NCBI RefSeq assembly: GCF_000237925.1
Contig: NC_031497.1
Coordinates: 24,061,249 to 24,125,248 of the forward strand
DNA length: 64,000 nucleotides
DNA from: Schistosoma mansoni
Lineage: Eukaryota > Platyhelminthes > Trematoda > Strigeidida > Schistosomatidae
Direction: 5' to 3'
Positions 48,558 to 61,300 of this stretch are shown in pieces; the first letter of the stretch is position 1, and each line of letters opens with the position of its first letter. The notes below the pieces were generated by a model. It was not told the DNA's origin. It saw only the letters and a list, made by a program, of their open reading frames with translations, and ran no database searches. Made by a program: the position numbers and the translations under genes.

Positions 48558-48603
48558 GCACTGGACAGCCGTTTCGTCCTATCATGGGACTCCTCAGCAG
48601 TGC
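48558..48603 (-). ncRNA. hammerhead ribozyme in SINE B5, intact core
   Basis: Stem I GCACTG/CAGTGC, core CTGAGGA, stem II GTCC/GGAC, GAA, stem III ACGG/CTGT (one G-T wobble), triplet GTC. On the same strand as POC5 and about 460 nt past its poly(A) signal. Confidence 0.8.
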
Positions 48604-48894
48604 GCATCCACGATCCCGCACTCACGAGTTTCGAACCCAGGACCTACCAGTCTCGAGCCGAGGCCCTTAACCGATAGACCACTGAGCCGGCCGGTATCCA
48701 ACGGTGTTAATGTCTAACTTCAACCAATCCACGATTTTGAGCGACCGTTCACCAATTGCCTTCAGTGAGTTGATATCTTTACAACAGACTTGGTAGAACT
48801 CCACTGGTCACTGCTTCCCACTAGAGCTCAAGGGCCTCGGCTCGAGACTGTTAGGTCCTGGGTTCGAAACTCGTGAGTGCGGGATCTTGGATGC

Positions 48895-48940
48895 GCACTG
48901 CTGAGGAGTCCCATAATGGGACGAAACGACCGTCCAGTGC
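48895..48940 (+). ncRNA. hammerhead ribozyme in SINE B6, intact core
   Basis: Stem I GCACTG/CAGTGC, core CTGAGGA, a strengthened 6-bp stem II (GTCCCA/TGGGAC), GAA, stem III ACGA/CCGT (one mismatch at its tip), cleavage expected after 48934. Confidence 0.8.
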
Positions 48941-49058
48941 TTCCAGGTTTTCCATGGTGGTCTGGCTTCAATTGACCCATGATTTCAACTATGAAAATAC
49001 TAAATTCTCCACAAAACCCCCTCTGATCTATAAAGAATAACTGTAGCATATAAATATG

Positions 49059-49064
49059 TTTATT
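49059..49064 (-). promoter_or_regulatory. poly(A) signal of POC5
   Basis: AATAAA on the minus strand, 116 nt after the POC5 stop codon at 49180. Confidence 0.6.
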
Positions 49065-49179
49065 TAGAGATCATTCTAGCAACATATGAAAATATGATAA
49101 TAGGGTACATACATTCATTAATGAATATACTTTCATCGGTTATATAAATAAGAAGTAAAAGTGTTACGTATCAATTCAT

Positions 49180-49314
49180 TTAAACATGTCTATGGGAATA
49201 TGAATCAGAATATAAACGTGGTGTTGATGATAGATTATGTTGACAATGTGAATAAGGAATTCCTGTTGAATTAGTTGTAGACTTATGAGTATTTACATTT
49301 TCTGTTGAATTTAT
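49180..49314 (-). CDS. POC5: POC5 last exon, 135 bp
   Basis: Acceptor CCATTTTAG; 44 codons ([20 protein letters not shown] and so on) and TAA, followed by a poly(A) signal 116 nt on. Confidence 0.82.
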   Translation of the reverse strand: MNSTENVNTHKSTTNSTGIPYSHCQHNLSSTPRLYSDSYSHRHV

Positions 49315-52300
49315 CTAAAATGGAAATCATTTATGGAAAATTTTATTAAGACTAAATTTGATAAATTCAATTAGTATTGTTTGTTTGAATCTTCTCATTG
49401 ATGTTTAGGACTGCAACTGGTCAGTCTCTGACGAGTTCCAAATAGGACGGAACACGCGTCAAACTGGATTCCACTGCTAGTCACTATTCATCGTTGCTTA
49501 CAATGCTTATGAAATAAGGCTATATCGAGGCAATACGCACAGTATACACATATGGCCAATAAGAGACTGACCATTTTAATCCTAAATAGCAATGAGAAGA
49601 TTCAAACAAACAATACTAAGTGAGTTTAAACGTCACCCTATTGCACAAGCAAGTGGCTATCAAGACTCAGTAGCTGAGTGGCTAACGCGATGGCGTTTGA
49701 AGCGAATAGTGCTGGTTTCGAGTCCCAGAGTGAACATCAACTCTGAGATGCAGGTACATCCAGCTGACGAGTCCCGAACAGGACGAAACGCGCTTTCTGG
49801 ATTCCACTGCTAGACACTTTCCATCTTTGCTTATAACCTTACTTACTATTAAAATTTTATGGTATACCAAAACTCGAGTCCTTTTTAACAGTTATTTGAC
49901 AGAAGTTTCTCACGCTTTGTTGAATCGTAATATACATGACAGTATTAACAGTTTTACTAAGTGACCTAACTACACTGCGATTGAAAATTCTTATTATGAG
50001 GATTAGAATGGGATATTTAAGTGAACGGTAGTTGCTAACTCTAAAATATATGCTTAAACAACTCAGCAACCCTGTGCAAGTTCATTTTCTAATCTTTCAG
50101 TTAACCTACTATGCCCAAGCTAGATATCATACTGACCAGTAAACTTAATTTGGTTAAGTAGAGTTCTTGTAAACATTCTATATTTGATAGATTAACACAA
50201 AAGCAATAATTTATGTGTAGTTGTTGAACTATTTTGGATTGGGCACACCTTGAGGAAATCACCTAATTGTGTCACAAGACAACCCCTCACATGGAATCCT
50301 GAAGGTCAAAGGAGACGAGAAAGACCAAAGAACACATTACGTCAAGAAATAGAGACAGACATGAGAAGAATGAACAAAAATTGGATAGAACTAGAAAAGA
50401 AGGCCCAGGACAGAGTGGGTTGGAGAATGCTGGTCGGCTGCCCATGCTCCATTGGGAGTAACAGGCGTAAGTAAGTAAGTGTTGAACTATTATATGAACT
50501 ACAGACAACTCTAAAAAGAAAAAGATAAGTGAGAAACGTGAGAAAAAAATAATAAAATAATTTACCTGATTACCGGTTTGATGTCGGTGAACTAAAATAT
50601 TAACCATAGCTTTAGAACCATTTGGATAATTTCCAGTAGGTATTCCATGCTGTACAGTTTGAGGTTTTGAATATGATGATAATTTATTTGGTTTCATTGT
50701 AGAATAAATACGATTTGATGAATTTCTTGAACTTAACATCTTTTTAGCATTTTCTAATGGTGTATGATTTTTTCCATCATGAAAGCTACGGTCAGATTTT
50801 TCATGTTTAGAATTTGTAGAGTTTATATTGATTCGATAAGATGTGTCGTGATTTCTGTTTGGGGCTAAATCTTTATTTGGTAACCATTTGTTATCCTGGA
50901 TTTAATAGAAATAGAAATGATCTCAGAAGTTATTAAAATACAGGAACGTTTTTCATTGAACACAAATATTTCTATGATCAAACTGAGCACATTTTTCAGA
51001 TGTATCCAGAAATCATAATAACACCCCCTCCTTTCTATTCGATGCTTTCTAATATGATACTGTGAGATAGCGGTGAACACATGCGCCGAATTGAATGAAT
51101 TCAATGTTATTCTGGTACATTTATTTAGTAAGAAGAGACATACGTATCACGATACATTATCAATTTGGAGACTGCTAGAGTAGTTATTTCTTTGCGGTCT
51201 AAGTTTTAGGATCCTTGTAAACTACTGAATATAAACAAGGTTGAAATGTCTATTCATAAGCATCAGTTCTAAAACTTTTTCTATCTCAATAACAGGTTTT
51301 CATTGATACTATAATAAGTATCACTCACTGATAAAATTTATTTTTAAAAACGGATTCTTCGGTGCTTAGTGTAAATATTTCAGAAAACAACAAAATCACC
51401 TTAAACCAAACTGTTATATCCCGTGGATATGTATGAATGGTAACTTTGAGGACTATTTATGGACCGATGTGATACGTATATTTCCTATTGTATAATTGCT
51501 AACTAACTAAAGTATTCATATTCGTATCCCTCTTTATTTTGACCCATAGACCATTACGGTACGATTTACCATTCCTGAGTTATACCCAGTCTATTGATTA
51601 CTGTCCCCCTATTCACAGCCACATTTGGCCAAATCTTGTACAAATGTTATTTTCTATTCTATGGTACAATGTGATCTGTCTGTTTGGTATATAAACTCAG
51701 TATGTTTGAGAATAATGATTCATATATTGGAGAGGCTGTTATTGATTTTCTGGACTTAACTGGCTGGGTTAGACAGAAAACAGGACTGATGAGTACTCAG
51801 GACTGCTCATACGAGTTTTGTGTATCATTGCTCTGATCGATAATTCACTCCCCTCTCACTGGCGGGGATCATCACGTCATATATTAAACAGGACACGCAT
51901 GCACTCAATCGATGTAACACAAACCAAACAGAAAAATGCAACAGTGTATCATCTTTAAAAAGACAAACAATCAAATAAATTGAAAAAAACTATAAAACAT
52001 TTCGGTTAAGGAACTTTTCAAAGTAGATTTTATCAATTCTATTAAATATTGAAATAATAACACTGTGGTGTGGGTTGCTTATATCCACATAAGTAGTATA
52101 TGATGATGGTCAGGCATAGAATGTATTTTAGCAGAAGATCGATAAGAAAAGAATAAGAACGAAGCGCAATCGGTATGAAAGTGCATGAACGATGGGATCA
52201 GAGAAGATTGACTAATATTTACAGAAGGAACAATCAAGATTGAGACTTTTGATTAATAGTTTGCAAATTAACGATTTAGTGAGATAGTTGAAAGCATGAG

Positions 52301-55300
52301 TCAATTGAAACTAGACCACCAGGGAAAACCTGGAAGCACTGTTTTATGGCCGTTTCATCCTATTGTGGGACTCCTCAGCAGTGCGCATCCACGACCTCGC
52401 CTCTCGAGATTCAAACCCAGGACCTACCATTCTCGCTCCAGAGCACTTAACCGACAGACCACTGAGCCGATATCCGATGGTGTTAATGTCTAACTTCAAC
52501 CAGTCCATGACAATTTGTAATTTGTGCTTAAATACATTCGATTGTCCCCATTCATGTTCTTGTTCACCACAAAACTACCAAAATAGGCAAAAAAAAGTAT
52601 GTCAATATTACCTTGTTTACAAGCTTTAATCAAGTTGGAAAAGCAAGTTATTTCCTTGTATAGTCATTTTTGTCAAAACTTATGTTACTTAACAACCTTA
52701 GTGGTTTACCAACGTTTTACTGATAAATGATGCTTTTTGTTTAATTTTGTGATACAGTAACATATAGGAAATTCTGTATTCAATTATAATAAAGCAAAAT
52801 GACATTTGATATAAAGACAATAGAAAGGAAATATATATAGAAACAGTCATTTGTTTTATTAAACAAATAGTATACCATTTGATTTCCATGTTCTAATTCA
52901 CTTTGATCTGAATTGGATATTTTCTCATCGACCTGATATGATAAACTTTGAATTGTATGTAAATGATGATCATGAGCCTTATACGTTGGTAAGCCAGATA
53001 AATTCAATGGATCGTTTTCATTGTAATCACTCTAAAATAAATGAGGTAAAGTTGGTGATAATATAATATGAGGTAAGTTACTTGTAAAAAAAAGTGATTT
53101 AAATTAAACACCTATGACAAGCTTTTTGAGCTAACCTGGGAAATTTGTTGACAATGTATAATCCTTATTCGTTTTCCTAGTGATTCATCAAATAATATTG
53201 TTTAGGATCAAAAGGGGGTTTTGTGGAGATTTCGGTAATTTTATAGTTGAAACCATGAGTCAATTGAAGCTGGACCACCATGAAAAACCTGGAAGCACTG
53301 GACGGCCGTTTCGTCCTATTATGGGACTCCTCAGCAGTGCGCATCCAAGATCCCGCTTTGCGAGATTCGAACCCAGGAACTATCAGTCTCGCCGGCTCAG
53401 TGATCTATCAATTAAGCGCTCGCGCACCTCAGCAGAAGTAGGTCTCAATATAAACAAAGGTAAAAGCAAGATTCTCCGATACAACACAGCATGCACCAAT
53501 CGAATTACACTTGACGAAGAAGCTTTGGAGGATGTGAAAACCTTTACATATCTGGGCAGAATCATTGATGAACATGGTGGATCTGATGCAGATGTAAGTG
53601 TGCGTATTGGAAAAGCAAGAGCAGCATATCTACAACAATTGTCAACCAACACCAAAGTCAGAATTTTCAATACAAATGAACTACGAAAGCCATCATCCAG
53701 AAGATACAGGTGTTTATTAACAGTTGTCTACGCAAGGTACTTCGAACCCGTTGACCAGACACTATCAGCAACATTCTACTGTGGAAGAGAACAAACCAGA
53801 TTCCATCTAGCGGATGAAGAACTCCGGAAGAAGTGCTGGAAGTGGATAGGATACACATTGAGGAAAGCACCCAACTGCATCGCAAGGCAAGCCCTCACAT
53901 GGAATCCTGAAGGCCAAATGGAAAGGGAAGACCAAAGAACACATTACGCCTATAAATGGAGACAGACATGAGAAGAATGAGCAAAGTTTGGATAGAATTA
54001 GAAAGAAAGGCTAAGGACAGAGTGGGTTGTAGAATGCTAAGTAAGTAAGCACAGAAGATGTACTAAAAATAAAAAGGTGTACACATCAATAAAATAAACA
54101 TAAAATACATTCAGTAATATAACTCACATGACGACCTAACCAACGTTCACAGATTTCTGTGGAATGACTAAGTGGTTTTGCACAGTTACTTTTTCGCATC
54201 ACATTACTATAAGATGGTTCAACATTACGAATTGTATCTCTTGGCCATGCTTCCATAGAATTCTCTCTGTTCTGATCAGAGAACCCAGTATCTTAATAAA
54301 TACAAACGACAATTGGGACATTTAATTTATTGTATAAGTACAGAAATACTGTAAATATATTTGCTCAGTTTAGGCCAATCTAATGAAACCTCATGGAATA
54401 TACAGCTTTATTTTTAAGGGAAAACATTTCCTCACATAAGCAAAGATGGATAGTGGCTAGCAGTGTAATCCAGGACGCGCGTCTCATCTTATTTGGGACT
54501 CGTCAGCTGAATGTACCTGAATCTCAAAGTTGATGTTCACTCTGGGACTTGAACCCAGTACCTTTCGCCACAAACGCCATCGCGTCATCCACTCAGCTAC
54601 TGAGTCCCGATAGCCACTTGCCTGTGCGATGGGGTGAAGTTCAAATTCACTTAGTAGCCCGGATTACACTGTTAGCCACTATTCCATCTTTGCTTACAAT
54701 GCTTGTGAATTTAGGCTATATCGAGGCAATACGCACAGTATGCACATATGCCAATTAGAGACATCAATGAGAAGATTCAAACAAACAATACGCAGTGAAT
54801 TTTCCCATATAGTTATTCTATGTCTGGTGATGAGGTGAACTTATGTCGATCATTTGTTGCATTTATACACTCAGAGACTTCTAAAATATCTGATAACTAA
54901 AAACTAGTCGAGTAAACAACAGAAAAAATACCGACTGGCTTTTATTTCCCAAACTCCGCCTGTAGCTCATCTGGGGGCTAATGCCGGTCCCAAGCCCGGG
55001 TAAAGGAGGAGGGTTGGGCATGGGGTTAGCGACTCCATCCCGTAGAAAACCAACTCGCCAAAAAAACGCTAACCAGAAAGAAATTAAAGCTGGTCGGCGG
55101 CCTATGCTCGATTGGAAGTAACAGGCGTAAGGAAGGTAAGTAAGGTTTTATTTCGCAGTTTGACTATATTACTTATTAAGGATCGATTGAAAAATGAATC
55201 GTTTTACAAAGGGTTGACTAAGTAACTATGCATTATCTAAAAACGAATGAGTTTTAGTAATAACCTTCCCAAGTTCTACTTTGTAATGTTGAGTTGTGAT

Positions 55301-58300
55301 GTAAAAACTATGCTGATGTCCTGGATAAAAACTTGCCAATCTCTCTTGGTGGTAGAATTATACAATATATCGAGTCAGAATAAGTTACATAAACTATGCT
55401 TCAGTATTGAACTTATTGACGAGGTATAAGCTGGATGGATCTTATTACGAAGAGTTTGTTTATATGAGAAAACAGTTATTCTACTAATAAGGAGATGGAT
55501 CTTTCCTTTTCACTTTATTCAATGGTAGAAACAACAGTATGGGAATAACTTGAAACTACAAATATTGTCCAGAATATTTCCAGGGTAAAGTAAACTTTGT
55601 AAATAAAGAAACATCCACAAAATAAACTATAAAAACTATATTCCGTCTATCTAAGACTTACTTCATCATTTGTAGCATAAATTACGAAACACAGAATATT
55701 GGCCAAAACAAAACTACAGCACAATGCTTAAGTGCGCTCGCGGACACACGAATACATCTAGGTACCATCAACTGCACTAGAACGCACACACACACACAAA
55801 CAAGCAAGCGAAGCAACAAAGACTGTCAACCTATTCAATACTTACTATAACCATTTGTATGTTGCAGCATTAAGGCTAAAACATTTGTATACTCACTACT
55901 TTGATGAGTGGCTTGTACAATATGATCAGATTGTATATTGAAAATCATCTCATTTGATTGATTATGAATAGTTCTATCGAAATGATAACCATTTGATTTG
56001 TTCGATGTCAGCTGAGCTAATTCCAAATGATCATTTGTATAATCATTTTTGTTTAAAATTTGTGAATCAACATTCAATTTTTTATTTAGAAATTCTTTAT
56101 TTAAATTTGGTAAAGTTTCATTGAATACAGCCATGGTTTCCATATTTAATGCACAAACACCACGCATTAATGCTGTTTTTAATGCAGCTTGTTCATTGGC
56201 TTGTTTAGCTTTCATTGATTCTAATTCACTTTGACTAATTTTTAAATCAGCCTCTAGCTAGGTATTTTTTAAGGCAGAAATACATATAATAGCAAATTAA
56301 TTAGTAGAATTTTAAAACATTTATTTATTTGAACACATAAATATTGGTACAAGGAAGCACCAGATACATATTCGCCACACAAATCTCATTTGATTTGTTT
56401 GAGGGCTGTGATACTGCACAGGTGCCCAAACTGAAGCAGGTGGTTTTCTCAGTGGGCCACACCCGGAGCCTTTGACCTGAAAGCCTGACTCATAAGGCAA
56501 TGGAACATCGTAAGGAGATGCTGTCCCATGATAGCCGGTGACCAGCGATTGATTCATATACCATTTGTTCCCTCAGGATACTGGAGCCCATGTGCACCAT
56601 TGGTTTGGAATCAGGGTTTTCCAACTTCCCTAGGTGGGCTATCCGTATCCGCCAATCCGGTTAAATCGCCGGACATTCGCTTTTCGTCCTCTCAATTTCG
56701 TAAACAACACCCGTGGTGCGAGAAGGCAGTGAGTAAGACTTACCTGGCAGAGGCTATATACGTGTGGCCATATGAGAGCATTTCGGAGGGAGAGCAGATA
56801 ACTAACAGATAACTACCTTAGAATTATTGTAAATGTGATCTTTATATATATTACTGTTAAGAGAATGGTCATTTAAACTATATCTTATTATTGGATAATC
56901 ACAACTGTAGACCATCTATCCCCAAATGCAATAGTAGGGCGAGAGTGGAAAGAGTCCGCTCTCAATCTCGAAATGCTCTCACATGGCCAGAGAAGTTCTA
57001 CTCACTGCCTTCTCGTGGCATTACTGTTGTTTACGAAATTGAGAGGACGAAAAGCGAATGTCTGGCGCTTTAACAGGGTTGGTGGACATGGAAAGTTCAC
57101 CTAGGTGAGTTGAAAAACCCTCATTCCAAACCAATGGTGCATATGGGCTCCAGTATCGTGAGGGAACAAATGGCGTATGAACCAATCGTTGGTTACCGAC
57201 TACCATGGGACTGTATCTCCTCACGATACTCCACTACCTTGTGGATCAGACCTTTAGGTCAAAAGCTCTAGGTGTGGCCCCCTAAGAAAACCACCTGCTT
57301 CAGTTTGGGCACCTGGGCAGTATCACAGCCCTCAAACAAATCAAATGAGATTTGTGTGGCGCATATATATCTGGTTGTCCTTTGTACCAATATTTATATG
57401 TTCAAATAAATAAATAAATAAGAAAAAAATCGCAAACAAAAACTTATATCCACATACGATCAATGTAAACCAATAAAACTATATAATAACTGTAAGTGTA
57501 AAGTAGTCTACCGCAACCGAAATGTATATAAAGATGCCACATAATTAATAAGTATGCTCCAATCAACAGTGTAATACTGAATTTATAAAAAAGAAAAACA
57601 ACATTAGATAGATTGTATTATTGTCAATTGAACATTGACGGTTGTTCAATTATATAAAACTCAAAAGGAAATTAGTGTAAATCAATAAGAGAGATGAGTT
57701 AATGAATCTTTATTATTTCTGCCTTAAGTATAGTTATTGTTATATCCTAGTGAAGATATAAGTACAGGTAACTTCCGGGACTTATTAATGGACTATTATT
57801 CTATATATATTCTTACTGTCCAACTATTAAGCAATTAGATTGTGAATTTATATATTCATCTTATTATAAGCTTCATTTTGACTTATGGATTATTATTATA
57901 CGAAATACTGTCCCTAAATTGTATTCAGTTTATTGATTACCGTCTCCTACGTTCTCAGCCACATTTGGCTTGATCTTGTACAAATATTACTTTCTATTTT
58001 ATGGTGGGATGTGGTCTGTCTGTCTGGTATATAAACCGAATGTGCTTGAAATAAATGATTCTCATAGCAGAAGCTGTTGTCGGTGTTCTGGACTCAATTG
58101 GAAGAGCTCGGCGGACAGGGGACCAATAAGAATGCTAGACTACTTATCCTGGTTGAACGTCATTGATTTGTCACAGTGTTAAGATCGGGAAAGTCATATT
58201 TCGATTGTTAAATAAATCACGTCATAACGAATTGGATACGTCCTTTCTCTATATAAAGTCATAACAGTTATGGTTTAATGAAATGAAAACCATCAAGTTT

Positions 58301-61300
58301 ACTAGTATAAACTAAATAAGATTATAGATCTATTCATTATTTACTTGAAGAATTTTTTGATTTAATTCTTGTTTAATTTTTATACATTCAGATTGAGCTT
58401 CTAATGTAAGTCGACGAAAATTTCTTTGTTTCCATGAATATTCCATAAATTGTTTCCATCCAATAATGGCTTGTTTTAAAATAGTTTGTTTATAATAACG
58501 ATCAGCAAGTTTAATACAAAATGACTAAATTATGAAATTGAAAGAAAAATCAACATGGATAGGATGATAATTTTTATTTTATTTTATCAAGATATAAAAT
58601 GTTATAGTTGAAATCATAAATCAATTGAAGCTAGAACACTATGGAAAACCTGGAAGCACTGCTTGACGGCCATTTCATCCTATTGTGGGAATCCTCAGCA
58701 GTGCGCATCCACGACCTCGCCTCGCGAGCGAGATTCGAACCCAGGATCTATCAGTCTCACGCGCGAGCGTTTAACCTCTAGACTAGTGAGCCAGCATCCA
58801 ATGGTGTTAATGTCTAACTTCAACCAATCCACGAAGTTGAGCAACCGATCACGAATTGTCTTCAGTGAGTTGATATCTCACAACAGATCTGGTTGAACTC
58901 CACTGGTCACTGCTTCTCACTAGAACTCCAGGAAATACCTCATGGAGCCAGTCACTAGTGAGCATATGATAATGATCATATAAAATGTTGTTCACTATCA
59001 TATTTTCAAATACCTGAATAAATTATCAATTTAAATATACCAAAATACGTCAATTTTTTTTCTAGCATTTCACTAAATTCCTTTTTTTGAAAAAGTGATT
59101 ATAAAGGTTAAATTCATTGGGTATTGTTTACTTGTATCTTCCCATTGTTGTTTGGGACTGAAATTGATCAGTCTCTTATTGGTATATATGCATCCTGTGC
59201 GGATTGCCTCGATATTATCTTAAGTCACAAATTTTATAAGCAAATTTAGATGGTGGCTAACAGCTGAGTCCCAAATAGAATGAAACGCTCATCCTGGATT
59301 CCGCTGCTAGCTACCACTCATATTTACTTATAAAGACAATGAATTATGTTTATGTTTTCATAAAACAACATAGAAAATGAAGATATATTTTGTGGACAAA
59401 AATTTAAATATCTGAATAGAGCCTTTGTATGATATGGCATTTGTGACAATCTTGATTATTAACAAAACTAGATAAAATTAAATTACTAATAACATAAAAA
59501 TTTTCGCGAGGCGGGATCATGGATGAGGAGTCCCATAGTAGGACGAAACGGCCGTCCAGCAGTGCTTCCAGGTTTTCCATGGTGGGGCTCGTCAGCTGGA
59601 TGTACCTGGATCTCAGAGTTGATGTTCACTCTTGGACTCGAACCCAGTATCGTTCGCTTAAACGCAGGCACATCCAGCTGACGAGTCCCAAATAGGACGG
59701 AACGCACGTGCTGGATTCAACTGCTAGCCATTATCCATCTTTGCTTATAAATAAAATAATATATATTGAGTATAAGATGTCCTAGAAATAGCTAACTGAC
59801 ATTTTAGTACAAGACTTTCAAATGGAAATCAAACATATATTTTGAGTCAAATCAAAATATTAACTTCTAATGAAACACTTGGAATATGATAAACTCAAAG
59901 TCAAAATATATGCTGTTGTCGTTGTTATCAATTAGATTAGAAGACAATAGATGAAATCTAACTTGAAATGTTGTTGCTTATGTGAATATACTCATACGAG
60001 TTAACAAGAAGCGTACACTAATGCTCAGCAACAACAAAAAAACAACCAACAATCGATTAAACTACTTTGAATATAAAATGTTTTTGTTGTATTTAGAGCT
60101 TTGGTTCTTACTATGCCGCGTACTACTAGACTACTTGAACGACAGAACCCGCAATATCGCAAAAGAGAAGACAGAAGATTAGTAAGTAGGAAGTTATTCC
60201 CCAAAACAGTGTCAAAATATAGTACAAAAATCTCATGTATTTATAGTTTTTGACTGAGAGTAAATCATTTCAGACAACCAATAGGCATAGAGGGGTCATT
60301 CTTATCCATCCAATGGGGAAGCTACACATCGACATTCTAGAATATTCCCCCTAGCAGTGATTGGATGGAATGTCTGCGGCTCTTTCTGGGCTTCTTAAGG
60401 CTTCCTAGAGTTTACCAACGAGCCGTCCTTACAGTTTCATTACATAATAAGTTTGTAATTTAATTACGCCGGGAGATTAAAGGGGATATGAAAAGGATGA
60501 ATAACAACTGGAAAGAACTGGAAAGGATTACCCCGGGGCAGAGTTGGATGGAGAATGCTGGTGAGTGGCCTATGCTCCTCCACGAGGGGTAACAGGCGTA
60601 AGTAAGTAAAATTACAAAAAAAAGAAAGAAACTATACTTACTTTTCGTTTAGCATTTTCCTTTTTCAAATTTATTTCCATTTGAATTTTTAATTTATTAA
60701 TATTATTTGTTAAATCACAGATCATTTGTTCTTTACGTGCTATTGTACCTTCATGATTACGTGCAAGATCTCTTAAACTAATCACTTGTTCATGAAGTTT
60801 AATCATATCAGTTTTTATACTGAAAATTAATAATATTAAGTTTGAATTAATTTATTAGTTTTTCTTTTAAAAAAGTTGCTATTTTAGAAAACAATTCACA
60901 ATATATATCAGAAGGGGTTTTGTGGAGATTTCAGTATTTTTCATAGTTGAAATCATGAGTTAATTGAAGCTATAACACCGTCGAAGACCCGGAAGCATTG
61001 GACAACCGTTTCATCCTACTGTGGGACTCCACAACAGTGCGCATCCACGACCCCGCATCGCGAGATTCGAACACAGGACCTACCAGTCTCACGTGCGAGC
61101 GCTTAACCACTAGACCACTGAGCCGGCCGGCATCCGATGTTGTTAATGTCTAACTTCAAACAATTCACGAAGTTGAGCGACCATTCACCAATGTCTTCAG
61201 TGAGTTTGTTTGTCACTTTACTTGTTTTTGTCACTTGTCTAAGAATTAGACTATTATATTATTTCTAATCACAATTTCTCAATGCATTTGATTCGATCTC

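Larger units (their letters stand above)
48551..49027. mobile_element. SINE family B fold-back pair (B5 minus, B6 plus)
   Basis: Left copy runs minus from 48551 with tRNA-like promoter and 5' body to about 48820; right copy runs plus from about 48826 (GGCCTCGGCTCGAGACTG) through B box GGGTTCGAAAC, hammerhead and tail to 49027. Arms are complementary over ~130 bp. Ends just past the POC5 3' end. Confidence 0.85.

Noticed and set aside
49470-49740. tRNA-like sequences with A and B boxes in the SINE copies, considered as real tRNA genes
   Set aside because: They occur only inside SINE copies, lack a foldable acceptor stem with discriminator and are followed by hammerhead sequence.
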